A stretch of DNA of 64,000 bases, from positions 310,001-374,000 of the forward strand of contig NZ_CP095053.1 in NCBI RefSeq assembly GCF_022921095.1, read 5' to 3'. Both the position numbers and the translations under genes were made by a program. Positions 8,666-15,709 of this stretch are shown here, one piece after another. The notes beneath the pieces are model-generated. The model was not told the DNA's origin and did no database searches. It worked only from the letters and a program-made list of their open reading frames with translations. The stretch comes from Hymenobacter aerilatus (GTDB taxonomy: Bacteria; Bacteroidota; Bacteroidia; Cytophagales; Hymenobacteraceae). How positions within the stretch are numbered: the first letter of the stretch is position 1; each line of letters opens with the position of its first letter.

Positions 8666-9874
8666 TTAGCGTTTCATACGCAACTCCGGCACCGGGGGCT
8701 GGTAATCCTGCGGCAGCAGCTCGCCTACCCGCTCGAAGCCCCAATAGCCCTCCGTGACCACCGCGCCCAGGGTGCGTATCACGCCGGCGGCCGTTACCTC
8801 CGCTTCTGGCATGCGCAGCTGCACCACCGAGCGTTGCGCACGAATATCGGCCCTTGGCCCTGGAAACAGCCGTTGATACGCCGGGTCTTTCTCTTCGCCC
8901 TCGTACGTCACGGCCAACAGTCCCCGGAACCGCAGCCACGTTTGGGGCGGCGCATACCGTCGCATGCTGTCACTGGGTAGCGCATCGGGGCTGAGGGCCG
9001 ACGTGATAGGCGGCTCGCGCAGGGCATGCACCACGGCCATGGGTAGGCCGCGGCTTTGTACGCCCAGCGTGCTGCGCGTCAGCATGTAGTTGACGGCCCA
9101 GGCGCGGTGCTGGTTTTCCTCGCGCTGCAAGCGCTGCACCCGAAAGCCCGCCTCTGCTACCTCATTGCGGTACACACTGCGCAGAAAATGCATGAACGAG
9201 CCCTGATACGCACGCTGTCGATTTTCGGCCCAGCGCCGGCGCTGCCGCTCGTTGCGCGGTGTCAGGTCCTGAAAGCTGACCTGACTATCGGTATAAGTGG
9301 TTTGCTGCCCGTAGTTCACTTGAAAATCCAGGTCATAAAACGTGACGCGGTAGCCCAGGGCCTCGTTGTCTACCTGTAGCTGGTAGGGCGTGTAGGCCAT
9401 AAGCACGTCTTTCTGGTCGTCGTACTCCACCACTACTCCATCTGGATTACGGATTTTACACTGCTTCGAAAAAGAAGAACTACCCAGAAAGCGTTGGGTG
9501 AACCGGGCGTAGTCGGCGGGGCGGTTGCGGTGGGGGCGCACCACCACTTCGCTAAGTTGGTTGGTGGTAGGCGCCAGCTGAATGATGAAGGTCTGCGGGG
9601 CGTCGGCTACCGTGATGGTCTGTTTGTAGAGCTGGTAGCCCAGGTGGGAAACCACTAATGTGTAAGAGCCCGCCTTCAGGGTAGGAAACGCAAATTTCCC
9701 CTGCGCATCTGTAGGGGTACCCACGGTGGTGTTGGCAAAAAAAACGTTGGCCATTTCCAGGGGCTTACTGCTCTGCGCGTCAAGTACTTGGCCGCTTAGT
9801 GTGCTTTGCCCCAGCGCATATTCATTAATCAGTGCAAATAACAGCAACAACCCAATGCGATAGATAGAAGGCAT
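8666..9874 (-). CDS. secreted CarboxypepD_reg-like domain protein, copy 1
   Basis: About 402 residues from the ATG at 9874 (MPSIYRIGLLLL); an extension to 9919 is possible. A signal peptide ending near ALGQ is followed by a CarboxypepD_reg-like beta-sandwich (about residues 23-105, with the GxxxPTDAQGKFAFPTL and SHLGYQ motifs). A region of about 290 residues with conserved RNPD and RxWAENR stretches follows. There is no TonB plug or barrel, so it is not a SusC-type receptor. It is homologous to the next gene and probably arose by tandem duplication. Such proteins are exported surface or periplasmic proteins of unknown function. Confidence 0.8.
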   Translation of the reverse strand: MPSIYRIGLLLLFALINEYALGQSTLSGQVLDAQSSKPLEMANVFFANTTVGTPTDAQGKFAFPTLKAGSYTLVVSHLGYQLYKQTITVADAPQTFIIQLAPTTNQLSEVVVRPHRNRPADYARFTQRFLGSSSFSKQCKIRNPDGVVVEYDDQKDVLMAYTPYQLQVDNEALGYRVTFYDLDFQVNYGQQTTYTDSQVSFQDLTPRNERQRRRWAENRQRAYQGSFMHFLRSVYRNEVAEAGFRVQRLQREENQHRAWAVNYMLTRSTLGVQSRGLPMAVVHALREPPITSALSPDALPSDSMRRYAPPQTWLRFRGLLAVTYEGEEKDPAYQRLFPGPRADIRAQRSVVQLRMPEAEVTAAGVIRTLGAVVTEGYWGFERVGELLPQDYQPPVPELRMKR

Positions 9875-9952
9875 AATAAGAAGATATAGCGTACTACTAA
9901 AAGCTGTCTGTAAGGACATAGCGCGTTTCGGGAGCAGGCCGCTGCTAAAACG

Positions 9953-11152
9953 CTATTGCTTCGGCGGAATATAGTCATAGGGTAGCATTTCACCCATTTT
10001 CTCGAAGCCCCAGTACCCATCGTTGTAAATAGCCAGCGGGTGCGCCAGGCGGCCGTTCGGGAAAATCTGCACGCTGGGCACTTGTAAGTAGAGAGTCGAT
10101 ACCTCCTCGGTAGGGGCGGGGCCGGGTTGCAGCTGGCCAGGTACTTCCGGCCGGTAGCGCGGGTCGGGCTTTTCGGGGAGGTAGGTGATTTGCAGCAGGT
10201 CGTGGAAGCGCAGCTGGCAGGTATCAGCCACCAACTGGCGCAGGCTGTCAATGGGTAGAGGGCGGGTGTAGAGGTAGCCGTAGCTGCGCGGCTCCTGCCG
10301 CTGGCGCTGTAACGAGTCAGGCAGTACCAACGATTGACCGGGTGGTAAGGTAGCCAGCAGATGCTGCATAATACTATCGGCGCGGGCCCGGCGTGGGTTG
10401 TCTACAATACGCAGCTTCTGCACTCGAAAGCCCTGGTCCTCCACCCGGTTTTCGTACACGCTGCGCAAAAAATGAATCTGCGAGCCATGGTAGGCCTGCC
10501 GGCGGTTGTCGGCCCAGCGCCGCTGCTGCCGGGCGTTGCGGGCACGCATTTCCTCAAATACCGGCGAACCGTAGAACTGTACAAACTGCCGCTTGAAATC
10601 GACCGAGAAGTGCAGGCCGTAGTACTTCACACGGTAGCCCAACGCTCGATTTTCCACCAGCACAAAGTCGCGGCTGGTGGCGGTCAGCTCCTTGGCCTGC
10701 GGGTCGTAGTCTACCAGCACGTCGTCGGGGTTGCGGATGCGACACTGCTGCGAGAAAGTAGTGGAACCTAGAAAATACTCCTCAAACGTGCGGTAGTCGT
10801 CGGGGTTATTTTTGTGGGGGCGCACTACCACTTCGGCTAGTTGCTGGGCAGTGGGCAGCAGCTGAGGATTGACGGTCAAGCTCTTATCCTGCACCAAAAT
10901 AGCCTTGCGGTAGAGCTGGTAGCCGAGGTAAGAAACCAGCAGCTCGTATGGCCCCGCTGCCACACCGCGCAACTCAAACCTACCCTGCGCATCGGTGGTA
11001 GCACCGTAGGTGGTGTTGGCCAAAAACACACTGGCAAACCCCAACGGCTCGTGCGTTAGCGAGTCGCGCGCCACACCGCGCACGGTGATTTGGGCGCTAG
11101 CTGCTTTGGCCAGGCAAAAAAAGAGTAGGAGTAGAAAGCCAACGCGCCGCAT
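9953..11152 (-). CDS. secreted CarboxypepD_reg-like domain protein, copy 2
   Basis: 399 residues, starting at the ATG at 11152 with a clear signal peptide (LLLLFFCLAKAASAQ). Domain order matches the downstream paralogue at 8666: an N-terminal CarboxypepD_reg-like domain (TDAQGRFELRG, SYLGYQLYRK), then the same distinctive region with QQCRIRNPDDV and RRWADNR. Both end in a Trp-Gly-Phe-Glu (YWGFEK/R) element. The intergenic gap to the paralogue is 78 bp, consistent with one transcript. Function unknown. Confidence 0.8.
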   Translation of the reverse strand: MRRVGFLLLLFFCLAKAASAQITVRGVARDSLTHEPLGFASVFLANTTYGATTDAQGRFELRGVAAGPYELLVSYLGYQLYRKAILVQDKSLTVNPQLLPTAQQLAEVVVRPHKNNPDDYRTFEEYFLGSTTFSQQCRIRNPDDVLVDYDPQAKELTATSRDFVLVENRALGYRVKYYGLHFSVDFKRQFVQFYGSPVFEEMRARNARQQRRWADNRRQAYHGSQIHFLRSVYENRVEDQGFRVQKLRIVDNPRRARADSIMQHLLATLPPGQSLVLPDSLQRQRQEPRSYGYLYTRPLPIDSLRQLVADTCQLRFHDLLQITYLPEKPDPRYRPEVPGQLQPGPAPTEEVSTLYLQVPSVQIFPNGRLAHPLAIYNDGYWGFEKMGEMLPYDYIPPKQ

Positions 11153-11220
11153 AACCGAGAGGTATGGATGGCTATACTACGAAAGTTTCGTAGAAGTTTC
11201 GATAAAGATAGTTAGGCGTA

Positions 11221-11359
11221 CATGGCGCGGGGCTGTGCCCCGTGCCAATTATTGGTAGGCCTCTGGCCTGCATTCATCTGAATGGTAGCAGCGTAATCGT
11301 GCTAGCGGGTGGGCCAGAGGCCCACGAATAGTCGGCACGGGGCACAGCCCCGCGCCATG
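11221..11359. repeat. large intergenic hairpin, family D
   Basis: Outer arms of 26 bp (11221-11246 and 11334-11359) are complementary and GC-rich, centred on GGGGCTGTGCCCC. An inner pair (GGCCTCTGGCC-like at about 11258 and GGGCCAGAGGCCC at about 11310) gives a nested palindrome. It is unrelated in sequence to the GTCATNCTGAGC elements. Confidence 0.8.
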
Positions 11360-11396
11360 CGCTTAAGATTACCCTTGCTGCTGCCGGGCAGCCTAA

Positions 11397-12344
11397 CTAT
11401 CCTAGTTGCTGCCGCGCAGCCTCAGCATCTAGTGCTAGCTGCGCTTTCAGAGCATCCAGGCCGTTGAATTTCTGTTCGTCGCGCAGGCGAGCTACAAACT
11501 CCACGGTAAGTAGTTGGTCGTACAGGTCACCGTCGAAGTCGAGCAGGTGGGCTTCTACAGTTTCAGCTAGATTACCGCCCACGGTGGGGCGTATGCCGAT
11601 ATTGAGCATGGCCGGGTGGGTGGTGCCGGCGGCCGTGGTGGCACGTACAGCGTACACGCCGCGGGCCGGAATCAGCTTCAGCGGCTCTGAGCACTGGATG
11701 TTAGCGGTAGGATAGCCAATGGTGCGGCCTAGTTGCTGGCCCTTCACTACAATGCCGGTGAAGGGGTAAGCGTAGCCGAGGTAGCGGTTGGCGGTGGCCA
11801 CGTCGCCGCTTTCCAGGGCGCGGCGGATGCGGGTGCTGCTCACGCCCACGGCGTCTACATCCTCGCGCGGAATTTCTTCTACGCGCATCCCGTAGCGGTC
11901 GGCGTGCTGGTGCAGGTAGTCGAAGCCGCCCTCACGGTTCTTGCCGAAGCGGTGGTCGTAGCCAATTACTAGCCGCTGCGTGCCCACCGTATCAAGCAGG
12001 ATTTTCTGGATAAATTCTTCCGACGTCCAGCTCGCGAATTCCTTGGTGAAAGGAATAATCAGCAGGTAGTCAATGCCGAAGTCGCGCAGCTTGGTTTCGC
12101 GCTCGGCTAGCGTATTCAGCAAGCGTAGCTCCAGCAGTTCGGGGTGGGAGGGAGGCGGCCCCAACACCAGACGCGGGTGCGGCCAGAAGGTAATGACCAC
12201 CGTGGGGCCGCCGTGCTGCTGACCCACCTTCAGCAGGCGGTGCAGAATTTTCTGATGGCCCAGGTGCACTCCATCGAACGTACCGCTGGTGACCACGGCA
12301 TTGCCGAGGTAGGGAAACTGCGCCGGGTCCCGAACGACGTGCAT
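11397..12344 (-). CDS. ribF: bifunctional riboflavin kinase / FAD synthetase
   Basis: 315 residues, normal for RibF. The N-terminal nucleotidyltransferase domain shows the nucleotide-binding signature GTFDGVHLGHQKIL (residues about 22-36, HxGH) and a later SSTRIRRAL motif. The C-terminal flavokinase domain begins near residue 180 with GRTIGYPTAN. The enzyme phosphorylates riboflavin to FMN and adenylates FMN to FAD in the cytoplasm. It is on the same strand as truB and uppP, but a hairpin element lies between it and truB. Identification is secure. Confidence 0.95.
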   Translation of the reverse strand: MHVVRDPAQFPYLGNAVVTSGTFDGVHLGHQKILHRLLKVGQQHGGPTVVITFWPHPRLVLGPPPSHPELLELRLLNTLAERETKLRDFGIDYLLIIPFTKEFASWTSEEFIQKILLDTVGTQRLVIGYDHRFGKNREGGFDYLHQHADRYGMRVEEIPREDVDAVGVSSTRIRRALESGDVATANRYLGYAYPFTGIVVKGQQLGRTIGYPTANIQCSEPLKLIPARGVYAVRATTAAGTTHPAMLNIGIRPTVGGNLAETVEAHLLDFDGDLYDQLLTVEFVARLRDEQKFNGLDALKAQLALDAEAARQQLG

Positions 12345-12443
12345 TTGTTAAGTAGAAATTAAGAGCTGTGAATTATGAATGGGCGGTGGGAGAGCGAACA
12401 AATATCGAGAGGGTTGTGCGAATTCGGAAAGTCTTTTATCCTT

Positions 12444-12572
12444 CATCTGCCATCCTGAGCATTCCGCGCATCAAGCGGCGACGAAGGTGCTTATGCCCGC
12501 AGAACGGCTGACGTACGAACGATTCGTTCTACTGTGAGAAGGCCCTTCGCAGGCTCAGGAGGATAGATTATT
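12444..12572. repeat. dispersed hairpin element, family A copy 2 (degenerate)
   Basis: The left arm has CCATCCTGAGC plus an ATTCCGCGCATCAAGCGG insertion; the right arm has GTGAGAAGG, CCCTTCGC and GCTCAGGAGGATAG. Several mismatches between arms suggest an old copy. The end of the truB reading frame lies inside its right arm. Confidence 0.7.
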
Positions 12573-13370
12573 TTCTTTCTGCTGCTCTGAGTTACTCCCA
12601 GAATTATTTTCGTAAAACTCGATGCCAGTGCGGGCTGGGCGCGGTTTACGCGGGCGCTCTGGGCGCGGGGCGCTACCCTCGGGCCGGGGCGGGCGCAGCG
12701 CCTGAATAGCTTCCATCGTAAAGGCGTCTTCTAGCCGGTACTCGCCAATGCGCGTGCGCACCAACTTGGTGAGGTGGGCGCCACAGCCCAGCGCCACGCC
12801 AAAATCGCGGGCGAGGCTGCGGATGTAGGTACCCTTGCTGCACACCACCCGGAAATCCACTTCTGGCAGCTCTATGCGCGTTAGCTCGAAGGCTTTGATG
12901 GTGATTTCCTTGCTCTTGATTTCGGCCTCGCCACCTCGGCGGGCTACCTCATAGGCCCGCTCGCCGTTCACCTTCACCGCCGAAAACAGCGGCGGCGTTT
13001 GCTGAATGGCGCCCACAAACTGCTGGGCAGCAGCCAGCAGGTCGGCTTCGGTGAGGTGCTGGTAGGGCGCCTCGTGGTCCACGGGCGTTTCCAGGTCAAA
13101 GCTGGGCGTGGTCTGGCCCAGGCGGAACGTGCCGGTGTACTCCTTTTCCTGCGCCTGAATCTGGTCGATTTGCTTGGTGAGCTTGCCCGTGCACAAGATC
13201 AGCAAGCCGGTAGCCAGTGGGTCTAGCGTGCCGGCGTGCCCAATTTTACGGGGCCGCAAGGTGTTTTTCACCTTGCGCACCACATCAAACGAACTCCAGG
13301 TGAGCGGCTTGTCTACCAACAGGACTTCGCCCGCTTCAAAGTCGAAATCAGCCAAGGTTCTCGTGCTCAT
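12555..13370 (-). CDS. truB: tRNA pseudouridine(55) synthase
   Basis: 271 residues from the ATG at 13370; the longer frame to 13760 overlaps uppP and is an artefact. The catalytic motif HAGTLDPLATG is present with Asp50. The enzyme converts U55 to pseudouridine in the tRNA T-loop. A basic, Pro/Arg-rich tail of about 45 residues follows the catalytic core, and the last codons and the stop are supplied by a family A hairpin element. The start is 2 bp from the uppP stop, so the genes are translationally coupled. Identification is secure. Confidence 0.95.
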   Translation of the reverse strand: MSTRTLADFDFEAGEVLLVDKPLTWSSFDVVRKVKNTLRPRKIGHAGTLDPLATGLLILCTGKLTKQIDQIQAQEKEYTGTFRLGQTTPSFDLETPVDHEAPYQHLTEADLLAAAQQFVGAIQQTPPLFSAVKVNGERAYEVARRGGEAEIKSKEITIKAFELTRIELPEVDFRVVCSKGTYIRSLARDFGVALGCGAHLTKLVRTRIGEYRLEDAFTMEAIQALRPPRPEGSAPRPERPRKPRPARTGIEFYENNSGSNSEQQKENNLSS

Positions 13371-13372
13371 AC

Positions 13373-14203
13373 CTATACCAGTTGCAGGTTGATTTTCAGA
13401 CCAATCAGCAGCAACAGAATACCGCCCACAATAATCCGGTAGACACCGAAGGCGCGGAAACCATACTTGGCCACAAAATTCACGAACAGCCGGATAGCCA
13501 GCAGCGCCACTACAAAGGCCACCACGTTGCCTACTAGGAGCTGCATTATTTCGTCGCGTGAAAACAAATCTCCCAGCTGAATGCCTTGCTCGGAGGCCTC
13601 CTGGTAGTAATCGAGGAGGTCTTTGGCGGCAGCGGCAGTCATGGTAGGCATAGCCAGAAAGAAGGCAAACTCGGCAGCAGCGCGGCGGGTCAGCTTCTGC
13701 GTAAGGCCCCCAATAATGGTAGCGGCCGACCGGCTTACGCCCGGCACTACGGCAATACACTGAAACAAGCCAATTATAAAGGCCTCGCGGTAGCTAGGCG
13801 TCGTTACGGGGTGGCCGCCGCGTTCCTGCTGCTGTTGCGGAAACCACTTATCTACAAACAGCAGCACTACGCCGCCTACCACCAGCATCAGCGCCACCAC
13901 CGTCACCGATTCCAGCAACGCATCGATGTGCTTTTTTAGCAGCAGCCCTACCACCACAATGGGCAGAAAAGCCACCAGCAGCTTCAGGTAGAAATCGAAG
14001 CTCTGGAAAAACCGGCGCCAGTACACCACCAGCACCGACAGAATGGCCCCCAGCTGAATAACCACCAGGTAGAGTTTGGTGAACGACGTCGCCGTGATGC
14101 CCAGCAGGGCCGACGTGATAATCATGTGCCCGGTGCTCGACACGGGCAAAAACTCGGTGAGTCCCTCCACAATGGCCAGGAGGATGGCTTGCCAATACGT
14201 CAT
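13373..14203 (-). CDS. uppP: undecaprenyl-diphosphate phosphatase
   Basis: 276 residues, a polytopic membrane protein with about seven to eight helices. Both active-site motifs are visible: [14 protein letters not shown] (Glu13, Glu17, His26) and PGVSRSAAT (Arg158). It recycles the lipid carrier for peptidoglycan and other envelope glycans by removing a phosphate from undecaprenyl diphosphate. It lies in the Bacteroidota order ftsX, DUF3098, uppP, truB. Identification is secure. Confidence 0.95.
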   Translation of the reverse strand: MTYWQAILLAIVEGLTEFLPVSSTGHMIITSALLGITATSFTKLYLVVIQLGAILSVLVVYWRRFFQSFDFYLKLLVAFLPIVVVGLLLKKHIDALLESVTVVALMLVVGGVVLLFVDKWFPQQQQERGGHPVTTPSYREAFIIGLFQCIAVVPGVSRSAATIIGGLTQKLTRRAAAEFAFFLAMPTMTAAAAKDLLDYYQEASEQGIQLGDLFSRDEIMQLLVGNVVAFVVALLAIRLFVNFVAKYGFRAFGVYRIIVGGILLLLIGLKINLQLV

Positions 14204-14284
14204 TGTGCGTAAGCTGATAGCCGATAGCGGTTAGCTACTAGCTTTGGTTCTGACTAGCAGAAATGTAAAAGATGCGTGCGCCCT

Positions 14285-14608
14285 CTAGGAGCGCGGCTTG
14301 TTGTAGGTAGGGCGCGGCGCCGGCGTGGGTGGCGCAACGGGCGTAGTGGGTGGGGTAGCCAGGGGGGTAGGCATGGTATCCTGGGTAGGCTTGGGCGTTT
14401 CGACAGGGCCGCCGGGCTTGGCCATAATGGCCCAGAACTCAATCAGAAATCCGATAACCAGCAGAATCGGCCCGAGCGTGATACCCAGGAATCCTTCGCC
14501 GTAATCGGTCGAGTCGAGGGTCATGGTAATGAAACCGGCCGCTAGCACTGCCAGTCCAATAAACATCAGGCGGTAGTTGCGGGGACCAAAAGCAAAGCGT
14601 TGATTCAT
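14285..14608 (-). CDS. DUF3098 domain-containing small membrane protein
   Basis: 107 residues with two transmembrane segments (about 14-31 and 42-62) separated by a short loop, followed by a Pro/Thr-rich tail. The N-terminal FAFGPRNYRLMFIGL and the two-helix layout match DUF3098, a Bacteroidota family nearly always found between ftsX and uppP, as here. A role connected with cell division or the envelope is suggested only by context. Confidence 0.85.
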   Translation of the reverse strand: MNQRFAFGPRNYRLMFIGLAVLAAGFITMTLDSTDYGEGFLGITLGPILLVIGFLIEFWAIMAKPGGPVETPKPTQDTMPTPLATPPTTPVAPPTPAPRPTYNKPRS

Positions 14609-14680
14609 GAGAGTAGAGGTCTTGGAGGCGGAGGGGCTTGGTTGGATGTTCTATAGATAACCAAAAGCCTAAGAATCTAT

Positions 14681-15574
14681 TTAATACAAATCGTCCAGCG
14701 ACAAGCGCAGATATTTCTTCACGGCGCGATAGGAGCTGAAAAAGCCGATACTGGCTCCTAACGCTACCATCACCACAAACAGGACCAAAAGGAGGCGCTG
14801 ATCTAGAAATAGTTGAATTTCGGGTACGTTGAGAGCCGCGTATTGCAGCAAGCCCCACAGCAGCAACCCGCTCAGCACGCCGCTAGCCACGCCCTGCCAG
14901 GTAGCACGCCTGAGAAACGGCCACTGAATAAAAGCCGAGGTAGCGCCCACCAACTGCATACTCCGAATCAGGAAACGTTGGGAGAACAGGGCTAGCTTGA
15001 TGGTATTGTTGATGAGAATGACCACAACCACCGTGAGCACCACTGCAAAGCCCAACAGCACCAGACTGAAGCGGCGCAGGTTCTGGTTGATGGAATCGAT
15101 GAGGCTCTGCACGTACTGCACCTCAAACACGCCGTCTTGCTTTTTCAACTCCTGCACAATGCGGCCTAGCTGCACCGAGTCGGCATAGTCAGCATTGATG
15201 CGGAGGATATAGGCATCGCGCAAGGGGTTGTCGCCCAGAAATTGTTGAAAATCCTCGCCGGTCTGGTCAATCAATTCCTTGGCGCCTTCTTCTTTGGAGA
15301 GAAACCGCACCTGCGGCTGGTTGCCTTTGTAGGCGATGTACGGTTTGCTGGCAAAGTCCTGCTGCAAGCGCAGAAGCTGGGTTTCGGGTAGGCCGCGCTC
15401 TAGATACACCTGCATTTCGATGCTCTCCTTCACGAGGTTAGAGATTTTGTAGCCCGAAATCAGTAAAGTGCCAAACAACCCCACCACCAGCAGCGCCAGC
15501 GTAATGCTGAACACCACCATCGTATGCGGATAGCTACCGAGAGTCTTTTTGCGAATGGAGCGCGCCTGGGCCAT
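14681..15574 (-). CDS. ftsX: cell division protein FtsX (permease)
   Basis: About 297 residues from the ATG at 15574 (MAQARSIRKKTLGSYPH); the longer frame to 15694 runs into a degenerate hairpin and is rejected. The topology is one N-terminal membrane helix, an extracytoplasmic domain of about 120 residues, then three C-terminal helices, typical of FtsX. With FtsE it regulates peptidoglycan hydrolysis at the division site; ftsE is not in the window. It is the first gene of the ftsX, DUF3098, uppP, truB run. Confidence 0.9.
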   Translation of the reverse strand: MAQARSIRKKTLGSYPHTMVVFSITLALLVVGLFGTLLISGYKISNLVKESIEMQVYLERGLPETQLLRLQQDFASKPYIAYKGNQPQVRFLSKEEGAKELIDQTGEDFQQFLGDNPLRDAYILRINADYADSVQLGRIVQELKKQDGVFEVQYVQSLIDSINQNLRRFSLVLLGFAVVLTVVVVILINNTIKLALFSQRFLIRSMQLVGATSAFIQWPFLRRATWQGVASGVLSGLLLWGLLQYAALNVPEIQLFLDQRLLLVLFVVMVALGASIGFFSSYRAVKKYLRLSLDDLY

Positions 15575-15652
15575 ACCGGCAAAAGTAACGTGAAGTTTTT
15601 GAAGTGTTGCTTTTTGAGGCCTTGGGGTTTTGGGGTCTGGGGGTAGGGTAGA

Positions 15653-15686
15653 GCTGTCATGTTGAGCGGAGCCGAAACATGATAGC
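15653..15686. repeat. short degenerate hairpin related to the dispersed elements
   Basis: GCTGTCATGTT and AACATGATAGC pair with one mismatch around GAGCGGAGCCG. The arms begin like the GTCATGCTGAGC (family B) elements, suggesting a remnant or half copy upstream of ftsX. Confidence 0.5.
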
Positions 15687-15709
15687 CGTATCATCTGCTA
15701 TTCATCATT

